In this document: positions 35,381-44,217 of the stretch, piece after piece | How the letters are laid out: each line of letters opens with the position of its first letter | Numbering within the stretch: the first letter of the stretch is position 1 | Origin: Terriglobia bacterium | Lineage (GTDB): Bacteria > Acidobacteriota > UBA6911 | Assembly: GCA_020072565.1 (NCBI GenBank) | Contig: JAIQGI010000016.1 | Coordinates: 58,580-122,579 of the forward strand | DNA length: 64,000 bases | Direction: 5' to 3' | Program-made: the position numbers and the translations under genes | Notes under the pieces: model-generated | Database searches by the model: none | Told to the model about the DNA's origin: nothing | What the model saw: only the letters and a program-made list of their open reading frames with translations

Positions 35381-36409
35381 ATGCGTCGTAGCTTGGTTTT
35401 TGGGATTGCGGTTCCATGGGTTCTGGTAATGTCGGTCGGAGGGCAGACACCGGTGCCGAAGACACATCGGCTGGAGGCGACCCCAGCGACCGTGGCATAC
35501 GGTTATTACTGGTCGGAAGCGAAACCCGCTCTCCGGATCGCATCGGGCGACATCATCGATGTCGATACCTTGCTGACGAACAGTCCGACGGGGCTCGCAA
35601 GGGCCGGCCTGCCGGAAGCCAGGATTCAGGACTCATTGAGAGCCGTTGTTGCCGAGGTGACGGGAGACAAACGCGGGCCCGGCGGGCATATCCTGACCGG
35701 TCCGGTTTACATCGAAGGCGCGGCGCCGGGGGATACCCTTGAAGTAAAAATCCTCTCCATCGATCTTCCGATTGATTATGGGTACAACGGCTGCAGCGGT
35801 TTCGTTCCGGAGAACTGTGACCGGTCGGCAGGGTCGAAGATCATTCAGCTCGACAAGAAGACAATGACGGCGGAATTGTTCCCCGGCATCGTCATTCCGC
35901 TGCGGCCGTTTTTCGGCAGCATGGGCGTGGCGCCGGCTCCCGAGCTCGGCCGAGTCAGCAGCACCCCGCCGGGCAGGCATGCGGGCAATATCGACCTCAA
36001 GGACCTCGTCGCGGGTTCGACACTCTATATTCCCGTGTTCGTCCCCGGAGCGTTATTCGAGGTTGGCGATGGGCACGCGGCACAGGGGGATGGCGAAGTG
36101 GACCAGACGGCCATCGAGACGTCATTACGAGGCCGGATTCAACTGACGGTCCGTAAGGACATGAAGCTCTCGTGGCCGCGGGCGGAAACGGCGACGGACT
36201 TTATCAGCATGGCGATGGATCCGGACCTGGCGATTGCAGCGAAGACGGCGATCCAGGAGATGATTGATTTTCTGGCCGGCGCGAAGGGGCTTACGAAGCA
36301 TCAGGCCTATCAGGTCGTGAGCATGGCCGGGAATGTGGCAATCACGCAGTTGGTGGACAAGCCCAACCTCGGAGTTCACGTGAAAATATCGAAGGGTATC
36401 TTCAAATAG
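35381..36409 (+). CDS. Exported acetamidase/formamidase family protein
   Basis: 342 residues with a signal peptide (core LVFGIAVPWVLVMSVGG). Typical FmdA/AmdA blocks follow: HILTGPVYIEGAAPGDTLEV, RPFFGSMGVAPAPE, STPPGRHAGNIDLKDLVAGS, LYIPVFVPGALFEVGDGHAA and GDGEVDQTAIET. These carry the family's conserved Asp, Glu and His positions. Enzymes of the family hydrolyse short amides to ammonia and the acid. Most are cytoplasmic, but secreted versions occur in Acidobacteriota. The in-frame ATG 35360 is possible, but GAGGT before 35381 favours the shorter form. Confidence 0.85.
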   Translation: MRRSLVFGIAVPWVLVMSVGGQTPVPKTHRLEATPATVAYGYYWSEAKPALRIASGDIIDVDTLLTNSPTGLARAGLPEARIQDSLRAVVAEVTGDKRGPGGHILTGPVYIEGAAPGDTLEVKILSIDLPIDYGYNGCSGFVPENCDRSAGSKIIQLDKKTMTAELFPGIVIPLRPFFGSMGVAPAPELGRVSSTPPGRHAGNIDLKDLVAGSTLYIPVFVPGALFEVGDGHAAQGDGEVDQTAIETSLRGRIQLTVRKDMKLSWPRAETATDFISMAMDPDLAIAAKTAIQEMIDFLAGAKGLTKHQAYQVVSMAGNVAITQLVDKPNLGVHVKISKGIFK

Positions 36410-36560
36410 CCGGGCCTGCCAAGCCCTCTACATCCAACTCCCGGAAATCGGAAATGAGGTGGACACGGGACGAAACCCATGATTGCCTGCAAAAGCCTGG
36501 ATGATACCGGCATTCTTGCCGGTCATTCTTCTGAGCGCGGCTCCCGGTTTGCGGACGTGC

Positions 36561-37337
36561 TCAATCAACGATTTTGGCGGTGACGATCGCAATCAGAGCG
36601 CTATCGCTTCTGGCGAAGGCGGTCTTGCCTACGACCACAAGCTGGCCCGGGCGCAGGTCCAGATTGGTTTGAATACCGGCGCTCGGAGTCTTCAAGTTCA
36701 CATTGTTCAGATGGATGACATCCCCCTTTTCATCGTGGCTCAAGTAGGAAGCGTTATAGGAGAGTGTGTACGTTTGAGTGACAAGGCCAAGGCTTTCCGG
36801 CTTGGTTTCACTGTTCGGCACTGATATGGTTGGCCCTGATATGACGCCGTTGGTACTGCCGGATTCTCCGATGCGGTTGCGCAGGAAGGCGGTATCCAGT
36901 AGCCGATAGGACTTGTAGTTGAAAGTCGCGCGCAGCTGCTTCAGTGCAGGATCAATTTGTTGCGGGAGATTTTCTGCGCTACCTGCCACATCGCTTGCAA
37001 AAAGAAGATAGACGGTAAGCTCTATGCCCCTGGTCACCGGTGGGGCGACGTCAAGCCTCCTTATCAGGCCCTCCATCTCATTGATCCGGTCCGAATCACC
37101 GGCCAGGATCAGGACTTTGTTCCGGGAATCGTAAGTTATTACCGTGCCGTTTGCCTTGGCGATGGGATCAAGGGTGGTCTTGATTGAGTAGGGATCTGCG
37201 GACTTCACTTCAATAGATCGGGTGATCACCTTTGCAGGATCTTGTTGTGACGATTGTGCTGCCTGGGCTCGGGATTCCGTTGCCGCCAGGCACCACGCGA
37301 CTGCTACTGCCGCCAGCCAAATTCGTTTCTTTGTCAT
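36561..37337 (-). CDS. Exported protein with secretin N-terminal-like domain
   Basis: 258 residues. The signal peptide core is WLAAVAVAWCLAATES. Residues about 35-95 resemble the short N1/NolW domain of secretins (IEVKSADPYSIKTTLDPIA, NKVLILAGDSDRINEMEGLI, RLDVAPP). The rest is beta-rich and ends LRPGQLVVVGKTAFARSD. It is far too short for a pore-forming secretin. The gene overlaps the anti-sigma gene by four bases and is probably an envelope partner or target of that ECF system. Confidence 0.72.
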   Translation of the reverse strand: MTKKRIWLAAVAVAWCLAATESRAQAAQSSQQDPAKVITRSIEVKSADPYSIKTTLDPIAKANGTVITYDSRNKVLILAGDSDRINEMEGLIRRLDVAPPVTRGIELTVYLLFASDVAGSAENLPQQIDPALKQLRATFNYKSYRLLDTAFLRNRIGESGSTNGVISGPTISVPNSETKPESLGLVTQTYTLSYNASYLSHDEKGDVIHLNNVNLKTPSAGIQTNLDLRPGQLVVVGKTAFARSDSALIAIVTAKIVD

Positions 37338-37993
37338 CTTCCTACTCCTTTCGGGCTTGCTAACCAGATGATGATGACGTTGGGATCAGGGGTTTCTAAT
37401 TTCATGAAAACATCGTCCAAGATCACGGAAGCCGGGGGCCCAGGCGGCTTTGCGCCCTCCGCAAGAGGGACGGTTTCCCGGGCAAGCTCGTTGGATGGCT
37501 GCATTCTCCTTGCATTGGAACGTCTCATGTGGGGCAAAGTCCCCGCCTGATTCACAGCTGGTTTCATAGGTCCGGCAGAACGCGGTTTGATTTGAACCGG
37601 CATTTGAATAACTTGGGCCGGTCTCTCCGGAACCGGAACCTGCAACACCTGTGGTGTGGAAGTGTTCCGCCACCACCAGACAGAGGTCGTAACTGCCGCC
37701 AGAATGACAACCGCCAAAGCCGACCGCCAGAACGGCATATGCATCCGGACGCGTGGAACTTCCTGCTCCCGGAGCCGATGCAGGACCGACCGCCGCACGC
37801 GAGCGAAATCGTCCTCTTCAAACTCAAGATCACGGAGCTCGGTCATAGCCTGACAATCTTGTACGTAGCTTTTCAGCCGGCCCGAGCACGCGGGGCACCC
37901 GGTAAGGTGCGGCGCAAGCTCACGGGTTTCCCTGGCATTCAGATCGCCCCGAGCCATTAGTGCAATCTTCTCTTCTTCGATGTGCCCTCTCAT
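37334..37993 (-). CDS. Anti-sigma factor (zinc-finger type)
   Basis: 219 residues. The N-terminal zf-HC2 motif has His, Cys and Cys in HLTGCPACSGRL at about 30-40. A single transmembrane helix at about 92-107 (ALAVVILAAVTTSVWW) separates a cytoplasmic region from a periplasmic Pro/Gln-rich tail. It overlaps the sigma-factor gene by four bases, the classic pair in which the anti-sigma holds the ECF factor at the membrane. Confidence 0.85.
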   Translation of the reverse strand: MRGHIEEEKIALMARGDLNARETRELAPHLTGCPACSGRLKSYVQDCQAMTELRDLEFEEDDFARVRRSVLHRLREQEVPRVRMHMPFWRSALAVVILAAVTTSVWWWRNTSTPQVLQVPVPERPAQVIQMPVQIKPRSAGPMKPAVNQAGTLPHMRRSNARRMQPSNELARETVPLAEGAKPPGPPASVILDDVFMKLETPDPNVIIIWLASPKGVGR

Positions 37994-38619
37994 CCTGTTC
38001 TCCGCATAGCGCGTTCGCAGTAACGCCGCACCTTGACGCGCGCGCTTGAAATCTGGGTGCGGACCGTCACCGCGGAACTCCCCAATACGCGCGCGGTCTC
38101 CTCGGTGCTCAGCTCCTCGACATCTCGGAGCACCAAAGCCGCTCTTTCCTTAAACGGCAACGACTGCAGCGCGCGGCGCAACATCTCCTTCCGTTCCCTC
38201 AGGTCCACGCCCGTCTCGACCTGGTCTCCAGTGGGGAAACCTGGTTCATTCCCGGCGTCATACTCCTCCAGCGAAGTCTCCGTCACTCTTCTGCTCTTTT
38301 TGGCTAGATCCCGGCAGACGGTGATCGTCACCCGATAGAGCCAAGTCTGCACGGCCCCGGGATTGATGCGGGGCAGGTACCGGTAGAGCTTGACGAAAAC
38401 TTCCTGGGAGGCATCCTTTGCATCCTCATATCGATGCAGCATGCGCGCCGCCGTACACAGGACTTGCCTTTGATAACAGATCATTAGTTGTTCGAAAGCA
38501 TAGGTCTCCCCTGCCTGAGCACGCACTACCAGATCGCTGCTCCGGGTCGCAGAGTCCTCCCTTGTTTTCAGTTTTTCATCTCCGGCAATCCGCAGAGCGC
38601 CTGCTGCATCGGACAACAT
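37990..38619 (-). CDS. ECF sigma factor
   Basis: 209 residues. Region 2 reads YAFEQLMICYQRQVLCTAAR and EDAKDASQEVFVKLYRYLP. Region 4 reads LPFKERAALVLRDVEELSTE and ETARVLGSSAVTVRTQISSA. It is first in the operon sigma, anti-sigma, secretin-N protein, with ATGA overlaps throughout. The first 25 residues are variable. Confidence 0.9.
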   Translation of the reverse strand: MLSDAAGALRIAGDEKLKTREDSATRSSDLVVRAQAGETYAFEQLMICYQRQVLCTAARMLHRYEDAKDASQEVFVKLYRYLPRINPGAVQTWLYRVTITVCRDLAKKSRRVTETSLEEYDAGNEPGFPTGDQVETGVDLRERKEMLRRALQSLPFKERAALVLRDVEELSTEETARVLGSSAVTVRTQISSARVKVRRYCERAMRRTG

Positions 38620-38813
38620 TTTGTATCCGGGGCTAAGAGCACCTATCTACTTACTATAGACTGATGATTCGTCGAAAACGTTGAAAGGAAATCACTGCCG
38701 CTTCTCGCGGGCATGTGAATTCTGCGAATTCGGTAAAGAAGCCCGGGAGTGGGACCATGTCCTGGAGGTATCGAGCCCCCGGAGCTTCACTCTGGCACCT
38801 TTTCCGGGCTTTT

Positions 38814-39018
38814 AGCCCGAATTATTCGTGAAGCAGAACCGGACGCCGGTTAAAGGCAACACAATTGGATTCGGACAAACCCTGGCAGGAGCTTTTGCCG
38901 TCCTGTTTGCCCGGCAAAAGCTCCTGCACGCCGACCGACACCGAACGGTCAGCGTCTGTCAGCGTTTTTCCACGTCCAAAAATTTCTTTTGATCGCATAT
39001 TCATGAATAATCCGGGTT
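38814..39018 (+). repeat. MITE-like repeat, copy C (longest)
   Basis: The left end AGCCCGAATTATTCGTGAAG (from 38814) and the right end TTCATGAATAATCCGGGTT (39000-39018) are near-perfect inverted copies. About 50 bases more than in the shorter copies lie in the middle, including AGGAGCTTTTGCCGTCC and its near-inverse GGCAAAAGCTCCTGC. Confidence 0.75.
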
Positions 39019-39221
39019 GGGAAGGACAGGCTGCGGTTGCACATAATCCCACAGCCCGGTCCCGCGGCAGGCCTGCCAGCAAGATCGCCGGCAAGCAGTC
39101 GGCAAGCCGACACCAAGACTCCGGAGGCCTGTAAAAAAACTCCGAGCGCAGCTGGTTATGGGGATGCGCAGGTTTTACAGGGTTTTTATCCTGAAAATCG
39201 CGCGTGTCCCTGCTTGAAATT

Positions 39222-39258
39222 CCATGGGTTTCACCGAAGAATCACGTGAAACCCATGG
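39222..39258. repeat. Perfect 13-base inverted repeat
   Basis: CCATGGGTTTCAC (39222-39234), 11 bases, then GTGAAACCCATGG (39246-39258). It lies 31 bases past the stop of the M16 gene. No T-run follows on the minus side, so it is not a typical terminator. Confidence 0.6.
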
Positions 39259-39288
39259 GATCTGTGTTGGCGGTTTGCATCAGAAAAA

Positions 39289-42225
39289 TCAAGCAGCCGG
39301 CCGTTGCCGGATGGCCGGGGGATCATCCCGGTTCTTTTCGATGGCATAAGACTCTGACTTCGTCTCCGGGAACAGCGTCACCTTCACGTAATTGTCCGGG
39401 GTGAGGTACGACCGGGCCGCATCCCAGATCATCTTTGCATTCAGGGTCTTGTAAAACTCGCCCAGACCGAAAAACTCCCCGAGATCCTGGGGAACCTGGT
39501 AACGGAGATAGATCTGGCTCAGCAGATAGCTGTTCTGCCTGGAATTTGTTTCGAAGTCCCGAAGCAGCGCCTCCCTGACGTCGCTGACCTGTTTCTCGCT
39601 GGGACCGCTTTGCTTCAGACTCTCGATTTCCTGGAAGACGACTTTAACCAGTTCATCCGTGCGCTGCGGATTGCAGCCGAACTGGATCGTGAATGAGAAC
39701 TCCTGGCGTGGGATTATCGTGTAGCTCGGGGCTACGCTGACGCCGTAGGTCCCGCTCAGGTCTTCTCGCAGCACCTCGCGCAGTTTTGTATCCAGGACCA
39801 TGCCGAGTGCCCGGATCGCAACCCGGTTGTTCTGGTTGTACTGGAACGGCCCGCTGAACACGATCGCCGCCCGGCTCTGCGGCTCGATCCCCTTTCTGAC
39901 CACCTTTTCAACGACGCCTTTCGGCGTGTGGATCCCCACGTCTTTCCAGGTTTCGTTCCGGTGCAGCGCGGGCAGCGAGGCGAGATAGCGCTCGACGAAC
40001 GGTCTCATCATTTCCAGGTCGAAACTCCCGACGAAAACGAAGGTGAAGTCACCGGCATCGGCGAAGCGATCCTTGTAAAACGCCAGCGACTTCTCGAGAT
40101 TCATCTGATCGATCATCTCCACGGTCAACATGCGCGCCCGGGGATGGTTCTGCGTCAGTGTCGACTGGAGCGCCTCGCTGAAGGCATAGGCAGGGCTCGC
40201 CTGCTGGTTCGCCAGGACGGCCCGCCCCTGCGCGAGGTGGGCGGCAAACGCTTCCTTGTCTGAGCGTGGCGCCATGAACCGGAGGTAGATGAGCTGAAAC
40301 ATCGTCTCCAGGTCTTTCGGCGAGCAACTGCCGATCAATCCTTCTTCGAGCTCGGATATCAAAGGGCTCACCGTCGCGATTTTTCCGGCAAGCACCTTCC
40401 GGAGGTCGATTGCGTTGAAATTGCCCAGGCCGGTGATGGACATCACCTGAGTTGCGGTTCTCGCCGGTATGAAATCCTCATCGCTCGCGAGGGAGGTCCC
40501 GCCCGGGCTGGTCGCCCGGAACACGATCTCATCCATCTTGTAGTTCGTCGGCTTGAGCACGACCTTTACGCCGTTGGAGAGGTCCCACTCTGTGATGCCG
40601 AACACTTCCTTGGGGGTGGTCTTGACGATCTTTCCCGGTTCGGGCAGCTTGTCGAGGAGCACCTGGTTGCCGACCGTATCGACGTAGGCGCTGATCTCCT
40701 TGGTCCCGACACCCTTGACCACGGCCGCAAGCTTCGCCTCGTCGGGCACCACGACGCCGGCCTTCTCGGGAGCGCTGACAACAATTACCCGGCTTCTGTC
40801 GCTCAACCAGTTTTTCCCGGCGTTGTTTACCTCATCGAGCGTGATTTCGGGCAGGAACCGCTGATGGAGCGCATACTCGAGGGGTGGACCGGGCAATGTC
40901 TCCTTCTGTGTGAAATTCCGGACCAGCTCGTCGGCCAGGGTTGCCGACTCGTGCCTGTCGGTCTCGGCCAGATACCGTTCGTAAGTGCGCAATGTTTCCC
41001 GCTTCTGGCGATCGAGCTCCGTCGCGGTAAACCCGAACCGTGCGACCCGGTTCGCCTCCGTCAACAGCGCATCTAGAGCGCGGTCGATACCACCCTCCTT
41101 CGGGATCGCGTTCAGCATGGCAGCTTCCTTCGTGCGGACAAAGTTCGACCAGCCCGCGGCGCCCATGACGAACGGGGCGTCCGGCTTCTGGGTAAGGTCG
41201 GACAGGCGGCGGCTGAGCATTCCGGCTGCAAGCCGGTTCACGATCTTGTACCGGTAGACGCCGACCGTTCCCTGCTCATGAAGCGGCAGCTTGTTGTAGA
41301 CCGAGATCGACGTCATCGTAGCTTCTTTGTCCGTGGCGATGGCGTAGAGTGTATTGGGATGGTCGGGGACATTGTACGTTGGCCGCAGCCTGGGGGTCTT
41401 CGCCGCAGGAATCGATGCAAAATGTTGCTTGATGAGGCCCTCTACCGCAGCCTTGTCGAAGTCGCCCACGGCGACGACGGCCATAAGGTCCGGCCGGTAC
41501 CAATCTTTATAAAACCGCTTGAGCACATCGTATTTGAACGTCTCGATGGTCTCCTTTTTGCCGATGGGCAGCCGATCGGCATAGCGCGCGCCACTGAACA
41601 GGATCGGGAACTGCTTGTCATTCATCCTTGCGCCGGCTCCCCGTCCCAGCCGCCATTCTTCGATGATGACTCCGCGCTCCTTGTCGATCTCGGCTGGATC
41701 GAGAGAGACGTTGTGCGCCCAGTCCTCGAGAATCAGAAATGCCTTGTCCATCACTTCCGGCTTGTCAGTCGGAATCGTGAGCATGTAGACCGTTTCATCG
41801 AAGCTCGTGAAGGCATTCAGGCTCGGACCGAAACGCATCCCGATCGACTCCATGAAATTGACGATCTCCTGCTTCGCAAAATTCTTCGTGCCGTTGAAGC
41901 ACATGTGCTCAACCATGTGCGCCAGGCCGAGCTGGTCGTTGTCTTCGAGTACAGAACCCGCATTCACCGCCAGGCGCAACTCCGCCCGCTTTTCTGGCAG
42001 CTTGTTGGTCCGGATGTAATAACGGAGCCCGTTGGGAAACCTGCCGATGGTGATCCGTGGATCGACGGGTATCTGCTGGGTAAGCGATAAGGCATTCGCC
42101 TGCGCCTGAGTCTGAGCCTGAGCCGGCGCAGGGCTTTGAGCCACCTGCTGCTCTGCCGCAGCGATGCAGAAGACCGTAATCAGCATCGACAGCAGCAACA
42201 CCTGGATCTTTCTGTGGAGACTCAT
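39289..42225 (-). CDS. Exported M16 family zinc protease (two-domain)
   Basis: 978 residues. Signal peptide (VLLLSMLITVFCIAAAE). The first M16 domain carries the inverted zinc motif HMVEH at residues 103-107 and the downstream Glu in VIIEEWRLGRG. Two inactive-type M16 domains follow. The second half contains SLPALHRNETWKDVG and GTYGVSVAPSYTII. It resembles pitrilysin-like PqqL proteases. It is exported, so a periplasmic peptide-degrading role is likely. GAGGAGGG precedes the ATG. Confidence 0.9.
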   Translation of the reverse strand: MSLHRKIQVLLLSMLITVFCIAAAEQQVAQSPAPAQAQTQAQANALSLTQQIPVDPRITIGRFPNGLRYYIRTNKLPEKRAELRLAVNAGSVLEDNDQLGLAHMVEHMCFNGTKNFAKQEIVNFMESIGMRFGPSLNAFTSFDETVYMLTIPTDKPEVMDKAFLILEDWAHNVSLDPAEIDKERGVIIEEWRLGRGAGARMNDKQFPILFSGARYADRLPIGKKETIETFKYDVLKRFYKDWYRPDLMAVVAVGDFDKAAVEGLIKQHFASIPAAKTPRLRPTYNVPDHPNTLYAIATDKEATMTSISVYNKLPLHEQGTVGVYRYKIVNRLAAGMLSRRLSDLTQKPDAPFVMGAAGWSNFVRTKEAAMLNAIPKEGGIDRALDALLTEANRVARFGFTATELDRQKRETLRTYERYLAETDRHESATLADELVRNFTQKETLPGPPLEYALHQRFLPEITLDEVNNAGKNWLSDRSRVIVVSAPEKAGVVVPDEAKLAAVVKGVGTKEISAYVDTVGNQVLLDKLPEPGKIVKTTPKEVFGITEWDLSNGVKVVLKPTNYKMDEIVFRATSPGGTSLASDEDFIPARTATQVMSITGLGNFNAIDLRKVLAGKIATVSPLISELEEGLIGSCSPKDLETMFQLIYLRFMAPRSDKEAFAAHLAQGRAVLANQQASPAYAFSEALQSTLTQNHPRARMLTVEMIDQMNLEKSLAFYKDRFADAGDFTFVFVGSFDLEMMRPFVERYLASLPALHRNETWKDVGIHTPKGVVEKVVRKGIEPQSRAAIVFSGPFQYNQNNRVAIRALGMVLDTKLREVLREDLSGTYGVSVAPSYTIIPRQEFSFTIQFGCNPQRTDELVKVVFQEIESLKQSGPSEKQVSDVREALLRDFETNSRQNSYLLSQIYLRYQVPQDLGEFFGLGEFYKTLNAKMIWDAARSYLTPDNYVKVTLFPETKSESYAIEKNRDDPPAIRQRPAA

Positions 42226-42300
42226 TTCTCAGCCCTCCTCGAATTGATAATGAATTGCTTTTTGATGTTGGCGACAGAATATCACTCATCACGGTGGCGG

Positions 42301-42627
42301 TCAGCTGGAATAATCCTCGGGGATACTAATATCGCGTATCGACCGTCTTGCGGATGTCCGGCAGGTTTGAGGTTGCCGGTTGCCCCTTTGCCCGCCTTCC
42401 GCTGTTTTTAGCTCGACCTGACATCCCATTTTTTCATAACCTGTTCTTCGATAGACATGAAAAATCCCAATGCCAAATCTCTTCCCAAACCAGTAGTCAA
42501 CCCCCCCACCGAAATTCATGGCGTTCAAATGGCCGCTTCGGAATAGCAGCGAATAGCCTCCGGTGATGAACGGCGCGATTTTGGCCCCGGCTTTTTCGAA
42601 GCTGTAAAGCCCATTGATGGAGAGCAT
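42301..42627 (-). pseudogene. Remnant of an outer-membrane beta-barrel protein
   Basis: The first 50 residues have barrel-strand character (AGAKIAPFITGGYSLLFRSG then AMNFGGGVDYWFGKRFGI), as in the final strands of acidobacterial porin-like proteins. After that the frame becomes basic and disordered (RRTGYEKMGCQV and on), which suggests a frameshift or truncation. No signal peptide or ribosome-binding site is present. Confidence 0.45.
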
Positions 42628-43112
42628 GCCGATACCTTCACCTTGGAGTCATGCCGCTGCCATTTCATCTCTGAAAAGGACACGGTTTCAGCGCTCTCTT
42701 GCAGCTTATTAAATGTCTTGGCGGCAAGACATAGAGACGAAGGTTTCTTAAACCGAGAAAACGGGCCTCAAAACTAAACGCAAACCCTATGCTCACGTGC
42801 AGTATTGAGATCAATTCCTGCAGGCTCAATTACTTCCTCAGGTCCGGCACCGATCACGCACCGATCACGTATGCCGGCTTGCTGAGCATGATCGCCGGAG
42901 CCTGGACTAACTGTCTCCGATGTATAATATACAGCTGTGGCAGTCATGGAAGGGCAGAGCTGCCTATGGGGAGTCGACGCCTCTGAGCCGGAGCAGAGCG
43001 GTCCTGGCACCGGCGCTTTGTCCTCGGAGGCATTACCTGTTCTTCACCTGCACTGCCGGCGGCAGGTTTGGCATCAGCAAGCGTAAGACGAGGTAAAGAG
43101 GCTCTGCCCGTG
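42628..43112. other. Intergenic region
   Basis: No gene seen. The AT content rises around 42690-42790 and 42915-42935 (GTATAATATACAG), the latter a possible -10 region for the rightward metallo-hydrolase gene. Confidence 0.35.
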
Positions 43113-44093
43113 ATGCGTATGGCGATCTTTGCTGGTTGGTCGTGGCTTCTGTTGTTACTGAGTGTGGTCTCTCCTCTTTGTGCACTACAGGGCGCCAGGC
43201 CGGCGCGACCGGAGGCCAAGGGAGAGCCACTGCAGCCGGACTGGTGCGGCCAACTGCCCCGCCCGGGATACAAGGCCCTCGATCGCGTCTCTCTTGCCGA
43301 CCATTGGTTTGAGGTTTATCGTATTCGCCCCGGTGTTTTTGCCATCTATGAGCCTCACCAGTACGAAGAGGTGATTTCCTATTTGATTGTCGGCTCACAG
43401 CGTGCCCTGCTCTTCGACACCGGCATGGGCATGGGCGACTTGCGCAAGATCGTCACCCAGCTTACGCGCCTTCCGATCATCGTGCTGAACTCGCATACGC
43501 ACTTTGACCACATCGGTGACAATTGGCAGTTTCAGACTATCCTGGGCGTAAACATTTCCTACACTCGCCACAATGCTGGAGGCGCCACCCATGAACAGCT
43601 GCGGGACGCGGTCATACCCGAGCGATTCTGTGGCGATCTGCCGCCAGGGTTCAAGCCGGAGGGTTATGCGATCCCTCCGTTTAAGATCTCAAGCTATGTC
43701 AAGGAAGGGGAGGTGCTCGACCTCGGCGATCGCAAGGTTGAAGTCCTGCTGACGCCTGGCCACGCCCCCGATGCTCTCTGCCTGCTGGACCGTAAAAACA
43801 GGCTTCTTTTCACCGGCGATACCTTCTATGCCGGTCCCATTTTTCTCTACATACCCGACACCGACGTAACGGCCTACGGCCGCTCCATAGAAAAGTTGGC
43901 AAAACTGGTTCCGCAATTGGATCTTCTACTGCCATCGCACAATTTCCCTGAAGCGAAGCCGGAGATGCTCACGCGGCTATCCGATGCCTTTCGTCAAGTG
44001 CAATCCGGGAAAGCACAGTTCACGCTCACCGGCGGTCGACGCGAATACAAGTTCGATGGTTTCTCGCTGCTGATGGCCGGCACCAAGAAATAG
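43113..44093 (+). CDS. Exported metallo-beta-lactamase-fold hydrolase
   Basis: 326 residues with a signal peptide (MRMAIFAGWSWLLLLLSVVS). The fold's metal motif is HTHFDHIG at about 140, with later TPGHAPDALCL, LLFTGDTFYAGP and LLLPSHNFPE supplying the remaining ligands. It resembles general MBL hydrolases, not beta-lactamases specifically; the substrate is unknown. ATG 43113 is chosen for the signal peptide; the ribosome-binding site is poor (AGAG about 12 bases away), so GTG 43110 or ATG 43119 is possible. Confidence 0.8.
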   Translation: MRMAIFAGWSWLLLLLSVVSPLCALQGARPARPEAKGEPLQPDWCGQLPRPGYKALDRVSLADHWFEVYRIRPGVFAIYEPHQYEEVISYLIVGSQRALLFDTGMGMGDLRKIVTQLTRLPIIVLNSHTHFDHIGDNWQFQTILGVNISYTRHNAGGATHEQLRDAVIPERFCGDLPPGFKPEGYAIPPFKISSYVKEGEVLDLGDRKVEVLLTPGHAPDALCLLDRKNRLLFTGDTFYAGPIFLYIPDTDVTAYGRSIEKLAKLVPQLDLLLPSHNFPEAKPEMLTRLSDAFRQVQSGKAQFTLTGGRREYKFDGFSLLMAGTKK

Positions 44094-44217
44094 GATCGCC
44101 TCCGCCTCCACGGAAGCAGAAGGAACCCTCACTGATTTCGCGGACAGGCGCGAATGGCGCCGCTGCGACCGGACTTGTCGCCACTTCCCGAGAAGCCCGC
44201 AGGGATCTGAAACATTC

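Larger units (their letters stand above)
38620..39288. other. Intergenic region with repeats
   Basis: 669 bases with no convincing gene. It holds MITE-like copy C and a perfect 13-base inverted repeat at 39222-39258. The promoter of the ECF operon must be close to 38620-38700, but no element was clear. Confidence 0.5.

Noticed and set aside
39222..39258. Inverted repeat as intrinsic terminator of the M16 gene
   Set aside because: No T-run follows on the minus strand and the loop is long.
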